DNA of 64,000 bases. Origin: Chloroflexota bacterium (GTDB lineage: Bacteria; Chloroflexota; Anaerolineae; B4-G1). The notes beneath the pieces are model-generated. The model saw only the letters and a list, made by a program, of their open reading frames with translations. It was not told the origin of the DNA and ran no database searches. The position numbers were made by a program, and so were the translations under genes. Of this stretch, positions 43,201 through 51,144 are shown one piece after another (the first letter of the stretch is position 1; each line of letters begins with the position of its first letter). The stretch spans positions 1 to 64,000 of the forward strand of contig JAAEPW010001273.1 of the NCBI GenBank assembly GCA_024232355.1, in the 5' to 3' direction.

Positions 43201-43787
43201 CCACCGGTAACGTGCTGGGCAACGACACCGACCCCGATGCCCTCGATATCCTGTTCGTAGCCGATGTGGATACCAGCGGCACCTTGGGCTTGGTCACTGA
43301 CAATGGCGATGGCACCTTTGACTATGATCCCAACGGGCAGTTCGAGTTCTTGGCTGCGGGCGAACAAATCACCGACACTTTTATTTATACTGTCAGCGAC
43401 GATCCCCTGACTGATACCGCCACCGTCACCGTAATCATCACCGGGGTCAACGATGCACCTACCATCTCTGAGATTTCGAGCCAGAGCGCTGACGCGGACA
43501 CAGTTGTGGGGCCAATTCCCTTTACGATAGGCGATGTGGATACTCTTGTCGAAACTTTGACGCTCGAGTCTGCCTCGTCGAATATGGCGCTGGTGCCAAC
43601 TACGACCATCATTTTTGGCGGTAGTGGAGTTGACCGCACCATAACGATTACCCCGACGGCAGGTATGGAAGGGATCACTACTATTACCATCGCCGTGAGC
43701 GATGGTGAGCACACAGCGTATGAAGCCTTCGAGCTGATGGTTGTCGAGCGTAGAATTTACTTGCCTTTGGTCGTCACGAATAACTAG
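34203..43787 (+). CDS. 3194-residue surface protein: CSLREA, beta-helix, DUF11, cadherin-like repeats
   Basis: ATG 34203 follows GGAGGT by 7 nt. A signal peptide (LTIVCIMVVGFTVFGPITPALA) leads to a LamG-like domain (about 45-300; NLWLKADVGVYQD, WIDQSGYGNHV). Two CSLREA motifs (about 467 and 1273, CSLREAIQAAN) each open a right-handed beta-helix of Pmp-like GGGxYV repeats. DUF11 domains (near 1135, 2208, 2733 and 2860) alternate with VCBS/cadherin-like Ig repeats (NDDNYSTDEDxxLVTGNVLDND). The protein ends in RRIYLPLVVTNN, the shared secretion tail. Calcium-binding, adhesive surface structures are usual for such repeats. It has its own cassette-type promoter and structured leader. No catalytic site is seen. 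Confidence 0.85.
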   Translation: MMQDKIQRAYFCSKLTIVCIMVVGFTVFGPITPALAGDGPGGIGEIDGASNLNLWLKADVGVYQDLGCSNVASNGGAAACWIDQSGYGNHVTRGSDGSPSYQTDVVNGQPVLRFVEQYMMAADIATWRFFHDGSDHSVFIVWQTASSDPQDQYYLMGTAHTSRHSGFAFGYSDTGMTEDQIEHRIMKGTPGSYLLSHSANDVFPTGTFGIAAFRFDDGAAGGDDVIFVNGAPVSSANANATPSSAYPTATLGIGSDGAGHHPLTGDIAEVIVYISTLSPVDRTHVDLYLMDKYDIDLSGTGLYASTYNLNVRGISTSADVTDSGSSAGLTITNIDFLADTDDVLVFGHDSADNVGTLADIPLGFGARWSRVWYIVENDVGNNGGNVRLTFDLGEVGDTAYDGNTYHLLTRDGTSGDFGSVRTTTTVVGDQVIFDNVDVSLLGPYFTLGRPPVVVTITDDEYSPNSNCSLREAIQAANIDAAYGDCKAGNGADTIVLSGNTYALTRAGAGENENRTGDLDIADTLAIVGAGSGLTTIDGNALDRVFDIRPGVDTVIISGTAISDGSVTGNGGGISNDDTNLTLINTVVDDNSANSGGGVYVGSGNVLLNDSEIQGNAATYGGGLYITLGSATLNGGQIQNNSANTNGGGVYVDQANASLIQDDDSVIALNSASSGGGIYVMSGSVTLETGQILSNTTTSGNGGGMYVNAGNVAVNDGEIRGNDATSNGGGVYVFEGAVMLRGGEIINNTATAGGGVYVSRSDGSFIQNQDVGPSVIAYNTANFVGGGVYVEFGSVIVSAGQILGNDAAFYGGGVYVEEGRGVWIGGQVTGNTAGDDGGGMYNTGTMMLNNVHVFDNASGPTDDDGGGIYNRGSMALNDVQVYGNAATMYGGGIYNYGDGVLAMDNSTVNNNTSGNGGGGLYSADATLALTATQILDNHSDLNGGGLYMFNSDAALTGNTISGNTASQDGGGLYLNASDDLLTNNIIANNEASGQGSALYSYSSANPQLLHNTIVENTGSTGVYVNGSGTTTLINNILAGHTTAVQVESGSASLQATLWDGNITDSSGANATHSDDRYGTPAFEDAANDDYHLIPWLSAATDTGINAGVTDDFDGNARPQGAGFDIGAFEGPETGLAIVKTVNANLVVPGQSIVFTLVYTNHGPGVADGVFITDLIDSSVVSFSYTSTGATITPVGSEDYVWSVQDLDPGEGGTITIDGKVAMGLLAGHTFVNRATITTTTPTESVPENNTDEVEIAVSLLANTTDDELNSDGDCSLREAIQAANTDSAVDACAAGDGDDIIYLSADTYALTLPGAGEDSNTTGDLDVTDALTIMGINSGQTIIDADSIADRVFDIRPGAGTVIVSGTTIINGNVTGCGGGIYDSDADLDLVNVVIRDNTATDGGGVCVGSGSATLSVGQIQNNSATNGGGVYVAQIGGSFVQTSDGTITQNTATNGGGIYVNLGNATASGGQIISNTATNGGGLYVAGGDAVLSGGQVVDNSAADGGGLYVAGGNVTLNGSQIRDNSVTGNGSSIYIANGTIAHATPMTLVGDIYQSNGAFSGGSALLVLQGSLYLEGGTFTAPTGELSITGNLIHNAGTFAHNNGTVALNGSSAQSILGTNTFYNLTINNSSATDEVDASSSTLTVDNLLHIQDGTFQGSSDYHHVQIDSGATLELDTAITVSGDWTNHGTFTPNGHTVDLDGENQTIAGDTTFYNLDKMTNSPATLTFAAGNTFAIVNRLDLRGAGSSARISLRSSASGTYWNIDPQGTRIIAYLNVMDSRNVNTTVIAAHATNSVDSGNNPGWNFHYPVANDVDLFTDEDTTITGTLDATDADTDDSIRYAILTYPVSGTLTFTDMATGDLIYTPTNQTAAYVDICTYVVTDTGGLTDVATVRISVDADNDPPIANDDGGAGYVTDENTPIITGNVLDNDTDIDNPTLAVDSFDTSSTAGLVTNNGDGTFDYDPNGQFEYLAAGEQTIDTFTYVVSDGNSTDVATVTLTIHGVNDPPTALDDNYAITEDDFFTTSNVLDNDIDLDTSDILSLVGFDTSATIGLVSYNGDGTFDYDPNEQFEYLTVGEQVSDTFTYVISDDTVTDTATVNITVSGVNDAPIADGDIYLVAFNTPLIVLPTRGVLVNDIDIDGDVLTATQDSTPTGTLSFNPDGSFVYTPTTDSRILDVFTYHASDPYTDSNIVTVVLYVLDETDADLGVSKSVNSPLPNEGDIVIYTLQVTNEGLTDTTGVVVSDTLPPGVSHWADGGDGNYDETTGVWTIGTLNDGDVATLYITATVDGGTMGDTITNTAVISASVQNDPVLVNDAASVSLSVNVSPVASGDSYTTDEESAIVTGNVLDNDTDLETPHPLLSVVDYDTGDTIGLVINIGGGVFGYDPNGQFEYLAVGEQTTDTFTYVLADAGGLTDTATVTITIIGVNDPPIANDDGGPEYTTDEDTPFTTANVLDNDTDLDVTDSLFATLSSSPPGLVTDNGDGTFAIDPNGQYEQLALGEQAVFSCTYVVSDGVLTDTATVTITINGANDAPTANDDNYSTDEDISLVTGNVLDNDTDPDDSDTLSWVSFDAIGVTGLITATGDGVFEYDPNGQFESLAVGQQAFETFTYVASDSILTDTAAVTITISGANDPPQAAGENYSAIYETPLHIPAATGVLTNDFDIDGDSLTATLAISPTGALNFASDGSFVYTPTSNFRGPDTFTYYASDSYTDSNVVTVTIYVYLPTEANLEVSKDVNDATPKEGDTIVYTLWVTNNGITDTTGVIISDTLPVGVQYVTSGGDGEYEENSGNWTVGALDNGDSAVHYITATVDIGTTGITITNVAAVSVSDRNDPISNNDADSATIVPIPPTDSDLEMSKAVDDPTPTTGETFIYTLQVTNHGPAGTMGIVVSDTLPSGTSYVADDGNGDYDANTGTWTVGTLLYSEIVTLHITATMDAPTPGTIITNTAVISASDRYDHIPGNEVARVAVTVNSRPTANDDGGAEYTTGEDSLFPTGNVLGNDTDPDALDILFVADVDTSGTLGLVTDNGDGTFDYDPNGQFEFLAAGEQITDTFIYTVSDDPLTDTATVTVIITGVNDAPTISEISSQSADADTVVGPIPFTIGDVDTLVETLTLESASSNMALVPTTTIIFGGSGVDRTITITPTAGMEGITTITIAVSDGEHTAYEAFELMVVERRIYLPLVVTNN

Positions 43788-43826
43788 TTTGTAGAGAGCA
43801 GGCCCGTTAGGGTTCAGTTCGCGCAA

Positions 43827-43870
43827 GAGAAACCGGATTTTACGAGCAAAGTGATAAAACCTGGTCTCTC
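43827..43870 (+). terminator. Imperfect 16-bp hairpin between the giant surface genes
   Basis: GAGAAACCGGATTTTA (43827-43842) pairs with TAAAACCTGGTCTCTC (43855-43870) with three G:T or mismatched positions and a 12-nt loop. CAGCCTTTTTGAG follows at once, so it could be a terminator or attenuator. Confidence 0.5.
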
Positions 43871-43916
43871 TCAGCCTTTTTGAGAAACCATAGCGAATTT
43901 GAGGAGCAGATGAATA

Positions 43917-46900
43917 ATGATAACTTTTAACAAGCTTGGAATTTTCCCCCGCATTCTTTGTTTCTTTGTCAGTGTAGTGTTGACCGTTGTGGTGACGTTT
44001 TTCATAGCTCCACCCCAGGGATCATATGCTCAAGACTCAAACTGTACCGGTGGTGGTAGATGCCATGGTGTGAGTAGTGATTTTACGGGGACGAGTCATC
44101 ACCTCTTGACTTCGGTGGACAATTATGATTGCCGGATTTGCCACGAAGCTGAATACGATGGTGGCCACAAAAATGGCCTGGTTGAGTTAACTGACCCAGA
44201 CGACGAGGGAACGACCTATACCGAGTCATCGTCAGGCGCTTTCCAACCGGAAAATCTCACCGCTGCCGACATTGCAAATTTGACGACCTTTTGCTCGAAC
44301 TGCCACGACAGCGATGGCGCTATGCGGATGGGCAGTGCTGCCCAAGACCCCTTTGACGATGATGCCGATCCACCTGGCTCTGCTACCTCGCATGGCAACA
44401 CGGACTTTGGGGCCGCTATCGAGGGCGACTTTGAGACCGGCTGTATCCAGTGCCACGGTGGACACGGCAGCGACAATCTGTCCATCATCCAATCCAACGT
44501 GATAATTGCGCCGGGCCTTACCACGGCCGTCGCCTTTACCCAACTCACGGGTACAGATTCCTTCGATGAGAGCGACAGCTCCGATAGCGACGACCTGTGC
44601 GCCGCGTGCCACGAAAGCAACAGCAACCCCGGTGCCCCGATGGAAAATCACAATGGCGGCGACCACACGTCGGCCGGGGGGAGCGACGAGCGAGACGGCA
44701 ACTGCACCGAATGCCATACCCACGACCCGGACAGCGATCCGGGTACGCTTGATGGCTTTATGATAGACCCCGCTGCCTGCGCCGCGTGTCACGTTGGCAC
44801 GGTAGACGTGGTCGGCGTCGGGCCAAGCGACGGACGACCGCCGGTGCTGGATGATTTTGACGAGTTGACCCATCATGTCGATGGTACGTTGGACGACGAC
44901 GACTGCCAGGTTTGCCACGACGCCGAACTAGACGGTAGCAATCACGCCAATGGCCGGATCCAGTTGACCGACCCGGATAGCGAAACAACGACTTTTACCG
45001 AGTCCTCGGCGGGAGCCTTTCGCTCAGCAAACCTCACCGCTACTGACCTCGCCAATTTGACATCCTTTTGTGAAGGTTGCCACGATGACGATGGCGCGAC
45101 ACGGCTAGGCGTTTCTGCCCAAAGCCCCTTTAGCGGCGACCAAGCACCTCCCGCCGTCACCACGCACTCGAACAGCGCCGATGTCGGCAGGGCCGAGGGG
45201 CCATTCACTCAAGACTGCGCCCAATGTCACGGGGGCCACGGCAGTTCGAACCTGGCCATCGTTAAACGAGATATTGTGCTCGTGCCCGGGACCGTCATCA
45301 CACCGGTGGTCTTTACCTCGCTGACCGATTCTGATTCCTTCGACGAGATCGACAGCGCTGATGCCGATGACCTCTGCGCCACCTGTCACTCGAACGACGA
45401 CAACCCCGGCTTCCCGATGGCAGACCACGACGGTGGCAACCACGGCGCGGGGCACGATGAACGCGGAGAAGACTGCACTACCTGCCACCCCCACGACCAG
45501 GATAACGACGTCGACACCGACGATGGTATGATGCCCACCGACGGCACCAACTGCGTCGGCTGCCACGACACTACGCAGAATCGGGGGGACGTCGCCGGGC
45601 CGGGTGGCGGACGGCCGGCAGTGGAAGGCGAGTTTGCCGAACTCAGCCATCACGCCTCAACCGGCGTGACTAACGCCGATTGCCAGATCTGTCACGATGC
45701 CGAACTCGACGGCGGCAATCACGCCAACGGACGAGTCCAGTTGACCGATTCGGACGATCCAGGTACAACTTATGCCGAGTCCTCAGCGGGGGCCTTTCGC
45801 CCGGCGAACCTCACCGCCTCCGACCTCACCAATCTAACGTACTTTTGCGAAAGCTGTCACGACGACGACGGCGCGACACGGCTGGGCGGCTCTGCTACGA
45901 GTCCCTTCAGCAGCGGGCAAGCGCCTCCGGCCGTCACCACGCACTCGAACGCCACTGATGTGGGCAAGGCCGAGGGGCCGTTCGATCAAGACTGCGCCCA
46001 ATGTCACGAGGGACACGGCAGCTCGAACCTGGCCCTCGTCAGGCGAGAGATCGTGGTCGCGCCCGGCACTACCGTCACACCGGTGGTCTTTACCTCGCTG
46101 ACCAACTCTGATTCCTTTGACGAAATCGACAGCGCTGATGCCGATGATCTCTGCGCCACCTGTCACTCGAACACCGCCAACCCCGGCTATCCGATGGCGG
46201 ACCACGACGGTGGCAACCACGGCACGGGGTACGATGAACGTGGAGAGGATTGCACCACCTGCCACCCCCACGACCAGGATGGCGACGTCGATACCAACGA
46301 TGGTATGATGCCCACCGGCGGTACTAACTGCGTTGGATGCCACGATACCACGCAGAATCGGGGGGACGTCGCTGGGCCGGCTGGCGGACGGCCGGCAACG
46401 GAGGATGAGTTCTCCGGCCGCAGCCATCACGCTTCAAACGGCGTGACCAACGCTGATTGCCAGGTCTGCCACGATGCCGAACTCGGCGGCGGGAATCACG
46501 CCAACGGCTATGTGAATCTGACCGATCCAGACACTCCCGCGACCGTCTATGCCGAAACGAATCCGGGGACCTTTCGCCCGGGGAGCATTACGGCTGCTGA
46601 CATCACCACTTTGACGACCTTTTGCACAAACTGTCACGACGGCGATGGAGCCAATGGCGATACTACCCCCTTTAGCGGCGGGGCACCAGCAACCACCGTC
46701 AGCACACACGCTAACGTAGATTTTGGTGGTGCGGTTGAAGAGAGTTTTCAGAACGGTTGTGCTCAGTGCCATGAGGGTCACGGCAGCGACAACCTGTCCA
46801 TCATCAGACCCACCATAGTGGTTGTGCCTGGTACCACCACCGGGCCAGTAGTTTTCACATCCCTCACTGGCGCCAATTCCTTTGACGAGAGTGACTCGGA

Positions 46901-49900
46901 TGATACGGATGATCTATGCGCGACCTGTCACACCAATCCCCGTAATCCTGGGTACACGATGACCAGTCACGCCGGTGGCGACCACACGCCAGCTGGAGGG
47001 AGTGACGATCGTGGAGGTAACTGCTCCTCCTGCCACTTCCACGACATTGATGGGGATTCGTCCACCCACGATGGCTTTGCTCATATCTCGGCCCCTGAAA
47101 TGGATGTGTGGGGTAACGGGCAAGCCATCGCCGATGGAGACACAACACCCAATACAACCGATCATACCGACTTTGGCAGTGTAGTGAGCGACGGAGGAAC
47201 TGTCACGCGCACCTTTACCATCAGCAACACGGGAAGTGGTGCTCTAAATCTGACCAGCACGCATTGGGTGACGATCACCGGCCAAGCTGCCGATTTTAGT
47301 GTGGTAACTGGCCCAGACACTCCCATAGCTGCTGCGGGGAGCACCATCTTCCGGGTACGTTTCGCACCTACCAGTCTTGGATTGCAGAGTGCCACCATCA
47401 CCATCGCCAATAATGATGTGAACGAAAACCCTTACGAATTTGCTATCCAGGGCACAGGTATGCTCCTCACATCCGACCTGGTGCTGACCAAAACCGTCAA
47501 TGCAGAGACAGTCAATCCAGGCCAGACCATCACTTACACCCTAAGCTTTGCCAACGTAGGTGTGGGGACGGCGTCCAATGTGGTCATCACGGATAGAGTC
47601 CCAATTTCTCAATTTTCAACTTTTGGTGTGGTCAGCAGTAGCGGCGCGGCCATCGCCACGACGGGCAACATTAGCTATGTGTGGGAGGTAGAGAATTTGA
47701 GTGCATGGGAGTGGGGTGTTATCACTATGACGGGCGTGCTCTCTGACCCGCTGGCGGCAGGCCCGTTCACCAATGCTGCCGTCATCACTACCACCACGAG
47801 CGACATCGCCCCCGAAAACAATGACAGTGCGGTTGACGTGACGGTGCAAAACGTCGCGCCGATAGCAGGTGATGATAGTGGGTACATCACTGACGAGGAC
47901 ACATCCATCACGCTCAACATACTGAAAAATGACACGGACGCCAATGGTGATGTGTTGAGTGTGGTTGCGGTGGGCGTACCAATCCATGGCAGCGTCATCG
48001 TCAGCGGCACGACGCAGATCGTGTATACGCCGACGAACCGCATGGCGACGTATGATGGCGTCTTTACCTACACCGTCTCTGACGGCAGTCTGGGTGATAC
48101 AGCCACAGTCACCATCAGCGTCGATGCTGACAACGACCCTCCGGTAGCGGACGACGATACTGCCAGCACGGACGAGGATATCGATGCCCTTGGGATGATC
48201 TCGGCCACTGCTCCCGACACCAACGACACGTTGAGCTATGGCATCACTGCTCCACCGGTTCACGGCAGCGCCGCCGTGGACCTCTCCACCGGCGCGTGGA
48301 CCTACACGCCCCTTAACCGGATGGAAAGCTATACCGTCACTTTTACTGTCATCGTGACCGACACCGGCAGCTTGACCGACACGGCTACCGTCACTGTCAC
48401 CGTCGACGCCGACAATGACCCGCCGGTAGCGGATGATGATACAAGCAGCACGAACGAGGATACTGATGCCTTGGGGACAATCTCGGCCATTGCCCCTGAG
48501 GTAAACGACACGTTAAGCTATGGCATCACCACTCAACCGGTCTATGGCAGCGCCAATATCGATCCCTCTACCGGTGCGTGGACCTATACGCCCGTCAACC
48601 AGACAGAAGACTATACCGTTACTTTTACCGTCACTGTAACCGACACCGGCAGCCTGACTGACACGGCTATTGTCACCGTCATTGTTACCGCCGACAATGC
48701 CCCGCCAGTAGCCAACGACGCCACAGGAAACACGAACGAAGATACAGACGCCACAGGGACGATTTCGGCCAGCGACTCTGACACGAACGATATATTGAGC
48801 TATGGGGTCACTGCTCAACCGGTCTATGGCAGCGCTGCCATCAATCCCTCCACCGGTGCCTGGTCTTTTACACCCGCTAATCAGACAACAAGTTACACTG
48901 TCACCTTTACCGTCACAGTGACCGACACCGGCAACATGATCGACACAGCCACAGTTACTATCACTGTCACCGCCGACAACGACCCACCATTAGCCTATGA
49001 TGATGCAGGTAGCACAGATGAGGATACAGATGCCCTTGGGATGATCTCGGCCAGTGACTCCGACACAAACGACGCGTTGAGTTATGGCGTCACCGCACAA
49101 CCGGCACACGGCAGCGCCGTCATCAACCTCTCCACCGGTGCGTGGACCTATATACCCGTCAACCAATCAGCGAACTATACCGTTACCTTTACCGTCATCG
49201 TGACCGACACTGGTGGCTTGACCGATACAGCCGCAGTCACTGTTACCGTCACCTCTGACAATGACTTGCCAGTAGCGGATGACGATCCCTTTACCGTCGA
49301 TGAAGACAGCAGTGGTAACACGCTCGATGTGCTGAGCGGCGACACCGATATGGACAGCGACATGTTGACTATATCTGCAATCGGTACGCCCAATAACGCG
49401 GGTACTATAGTCAATGGTAACATTGTCATCACCTACACCCCGGCGACCGATTTCTTTGGCACCGAGACTTTTACCTATACGGTCAGTGATGGCGACGGCG
49501 GCTATGACACGGCCACCATCATCATTACGGTGAACGATATCAACGACGCGCCAGTGGCTGTGGACGACGCCTATAATACGACCAAGGATATGTCACTGAC
49601 GGTGGTCGTGCCCGGGGTGCTTGACAACGATAGCGACATTGATGCTGATTCGCTAGAGGCGGTCCTGGACGGCGCCCCGGCGAACGGCACGTTGAAACTG
49701 AACGCCGACGGTTCCTTTATCTATACACCTACGCTGGGTTTTAGTGGATTAGATGCCTTTACTTATCACAGCCACGATGGTACGGTGGACTCGAACGTCG
49801 TCACAGTGGAGATTGTGGTGAATGAACCCAGTGGCTATACCGTTTTCCTGCCTCTAGTTTTTAACAACCATACACTGTCTCGTTCTCCCAATGATCCTGA

Positions 49901-51050
49901 TTACGACTACCAATGGGCGTGGGAGACGATCAAAGCTCCGGCAGCCTGGGGCTACTCCAGAGGAGAGAACGTTCTGATCGCCATAGTGGATACTGGCACT
50001 GACCTGGACCATTCTGATCTGGCAGACAAAGTACGCACCGATATCGATTACGATTTTGTCAACGACGATGACGAGGCTGACGACGACCATGGCCACGGCA
50101 CGCACGTCTCTGGAATTGCGGCGGCAGCGACGAACAACGGCATAGGGGTAGCCGGTATGGGGTGGGGGGCGATGGTTTTGCCACTCAAGATAATCAGTCA
50201 AGACAACGACGGTGATACCGTTGACTTGGTCACGGCGATCTATTATGCTTCCGACAACGGAGCAGACGTGATCAATATGAGCGTGGGCGGAACGACAGAT
50301 CCCTGTTGTAATTGCCCTGCCAGCGTCCAGGCTGCGGTGGACTATGCGTATGAAAAAGGCGTGATATTGGTAGCTGCGGCAGGTAACAGTGGCTCAAGTG
50401 CAGAAATGTTTCCCGCCAATTGCGAGCACGTCTTGGGTGTTGCGGCTACCAATCGTAACGATTCAAGGGCGAGTATGTCAAACTATGGAAACCATGTCAG
50501 TGTGGCTGCACCAGGATTGGGAATCTATAGTACTGGACGGAATGATCTGTATTACTCTGACTCGGGCACCTCGACGGCCACTCCTTATGTAGCAGGGATG
50601 GCTGCTCTTCTCATTGCTCGTTATCCATCCTACACGCCCAACGAAATCGCATCGGCTATCCTGGATAACGCGGACGACCTGGGCCCGACCGGTTGGGACC
50701 CGTACTATGGCTGTGGACGTATCAACGCTCACCAAAGTCTATTTCAAGGCAAACAAAACAACTTTTCCATTTGCTTGCAAGGAATAGTGCCATGGGTAGC
50801 GGATGACACAGAGTTAGCGATAGAAACCACAGCGCCGTTTGTTCCTGGGGAGATCATTGTCTTTTTCCAGCCTGAGGCCGAGATAGAAAATACGGTTCGG
50901 CAGTACGAACCCAATGTCGAGTTTTTACCAGAAATTGGAGCGTGGCGACTATTCGTTCCTTCAGGGCAAGAACAAGCAGTCTTGGATCGGTTGCGAGCCA
51001 CTCCAACGGTGACTCGTGCTGAATTCAATTACGTGGTATCCATTCAATAG
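43917..51050 (+). CDS. Multiheme cytochrome c - Ig/cadherin repeats - subtilisin protease fusion
   Basis: A single open frame of 2377 residues. It starts with a signal peptide (LCFFVSVVLTVVVTFFIAPPQGSYA), then four tandem heme units of about 259 residues starting at 44097, 44871, 45648 and 46425, with 6, 6, 6 and 5 CXXCH sites (23). A choice-of-anchor D domain (about 1060-1180), a DUF11 domain, six to eight cadherin-like repeats and the motif TVFLPLVFNNH (about 1975) follow. Then comes a peptidase S8 domain with the triad Asp2025 (IVDTGTD), His2060 (HGTHVSG), Ser2219 (GTSTATP) and oxyanion Asn2157. The last 70 residues (PGEIIVFFQP...RAEFNYVV) look like a subtilase prodomain, normally N-terminal. 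An N-terminal CTGGGRCH is a possible CX5CH site. The protease residues are intact, so activity is likely; a role in processing surface cytochromes is inference. Confidence 0.9.
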   Translation: MITFNKLGIFPRILCFFVSVVLTVVVTFFIAPPQGSYAQDSNCTGGGRCHGVSSDFTGTSHHLLTSVDNYDCRICHEAEYDGGHKNGLVELTDPDDEGTTYTESSSGAFQPENLTAADIANLTTFCSNCHDSDGAMRMGSAAQDPFDDDADPPGSATSHGNTDFGAAIEGDFETGCIQCHGGHGSDNLSIIQSNVIIAPGLTTAVAFTQLTGTDSFDESDSSDSDDLCAACHESNSNPGAPMENHNGGDHTSAGGSDERDGNCTECHTHDPDSDPGTLDGFMIDPAACAACHVGTVDVVGVGPSDGRPPVLDDFDELTHHVDGTLDDDDCQVCHDAELDGSNHANGRIQLTDPDSETTTFTESSAGAFRSANLTATDLANLTSFCEGCHDDDGATRLGVSAQSPFSGDQAPPAVTTHSNSADVGRAEGPFTQDCAQCHGGHGSSNLAIVKRDIVLVPGTVITPVVFTSLTDSDSFDEIDSADADDLCATCHSNDDNPGFPMADHDGGNHGAGHDERGEDCTTCHPHDQDNDVDTDDGMMPTDGTNCVGCHDTTQNRGDVAGPGGGRPAVEGEFAELSHHASTGVTNADCQICHDAELDGGNHANGRVQLTDSDDPGTTYAESSAGAFRPANLTASDLTNLTYFCESCHDDDGATRLGGSATSPFSSGQAPPAVTTHSNATDVGKAEGPFDQDCAQCHEGHGSSNLALVRREIVVAPGTTVTPVVFTSLTNSDSFDEIDSADADDLCATCHSNTANPGYPMADHDGGNHGTGYDERGEDCTTCHPHDQDGDVDTNDGMMPTGGTNCVGCHDTTQNRGDVAGPAGGRPATEDEFSGRSHHASNGVTNADCQVCHDAELGGGNHANGYVNLTDPDTPATVYAETNPGTFRPGSITAADITTLTTFCTNCHDGDGANGDTTPFSGGAPATTVSTHANVDFGGAVEESFQNGCAQCHEGHGSDNLSIIRPTIVVVPGTTTGPVVFTSLTGANSFDESDSDDTDDLCATCHTNPRNPGYTMTSHAGGDHTPAGGSDDRGGNCSSCHFHDIDGDSSTHDGFAHISAPEMDVWGNGQAIADGDTTPNTTDHTDFGSVVSDGGTVTRTFTISNTGSGALNLTSTHWVTITGQAADFSVVTGPDTPIAAAGSTIFRVRFAPTSLGLQSATITIANNDVNENPYEFAIQGTGMLLTSDLVLTKTVNAETVNPGQTITYTLSFANVGVGTASNVVITDRVPISQFSTFGVVSSSGAAIATTGNISYVWEVENLSAWEWGVITMTGVLSDPLAAGPFTNAAVITTTTSDIAPENNDSAVDVTVQNVAPIAGDDSGYITDEDTSITLNILKNDTDANGDVLSVVAVGVPIHGSVIVSGTTQIVYTPTNRMATYDGVFTYTVSDGSLGDTATVTISVDADNDPPVADDDTASTDEDIDALGMISATAPDTNDTLSYGITAPPVHGSAAVDLSTGAWTYTPLNRMESYTVTFTVIVTDTGSLTDTATVTVTVDADNDPPVADDDTSSTNEDTDALGTISAIAPEVNDTLSYGITTQPVYGSANIDPSTGAWTYTPVNQTEDYTVTFTVTVTDTGSLTDTAIVTVIVTADNAPPVANDATGNTNEDTDATGTISASDSDTNDILSYGVTAQPVYGSAAINPSTGAWSFTPANQTTSYTVTFTVTVTDTGNMIDTATVTITVTADNDPPLAYDDAGSTDEDTDALGMISASDSDTNDALSYGVTAQPAHGSAVINLSTGAWTYIPVNQSANYTVTFTVIVTDTGGLTDTAAVTVTVTSDNDLPVADDDPFTVDEDSSGNTLDVLSGDTDMDSDMLTISAIGTPNNAGTIVNGNIVITYTPATDFFGTETFTYTVSDGDGGYDTATIIITVNDINDAPVAVDDAYNTTKDMSLTVVVPGVLDNDSDIDADSLEAVLDGAPANGTLKLNADGSFIYTPTLGFSGLDAFTYHSHDGTVDSNVVTVEIVVNEPSGYTVFLPLVFNNHTLSRSPNDPDYDYQWAWETIKAPAAWGYSRGENVLIAIVDTGTDLDHSDLADKVRTDIDYDFVNDDDEADDDHGHGTHVSGIAAAATNNGIGVAGMGWGAMVLPLKIISQDNDGDTVDLVTAIYYASDNGADVINMSVGGTTDPCCNCPASVQAAVDYAYEKGVILVAAAGNSGSSAEMFPANCEHVLGVAATNRNDSRASMSNYGNHVSVAAPGLGIYSTGRNDLYYSDSGTSTATPYVAGMAALLIARYPSYTPNEIASAILDNADDLGPTGWDPYYGCGRINAHQSLFQGKQNNFSICLQGIVPWVADDTELAIETTAPFVPGEIIVFFQPEAEIENTVRQYEPNVEFLPEIGAWRLFVPSGQEQAVLDRLRATPTVTRAEFNYVVSIQ
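44097..47080 (+). repeat. Four tandem 774-777-bp heme-coding units
   Basis: Units start at 44097, 44871, 45648 and 46425. Each opens with HH(A/V/L) and DCQxCHDAE and contains the landmarks FCxxCHDDDGA, CAQCHxGHGS, LCATCHSN, CTTCHPHD and CVGCHDTT. Units 2 and 3 are the most alike; unit 4 lacks the sixth heme site. Confidence 0.8.
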
Positions 51051-51144
51051 AGCAAATGGTGACTTGTGCCAAGATGTGAATTTTGTCAGCTAGTGTCTTG
51101 TCGATAGTTTCCTTCTTTGCTGCAAGAGACCGAGTAGTAAACAA

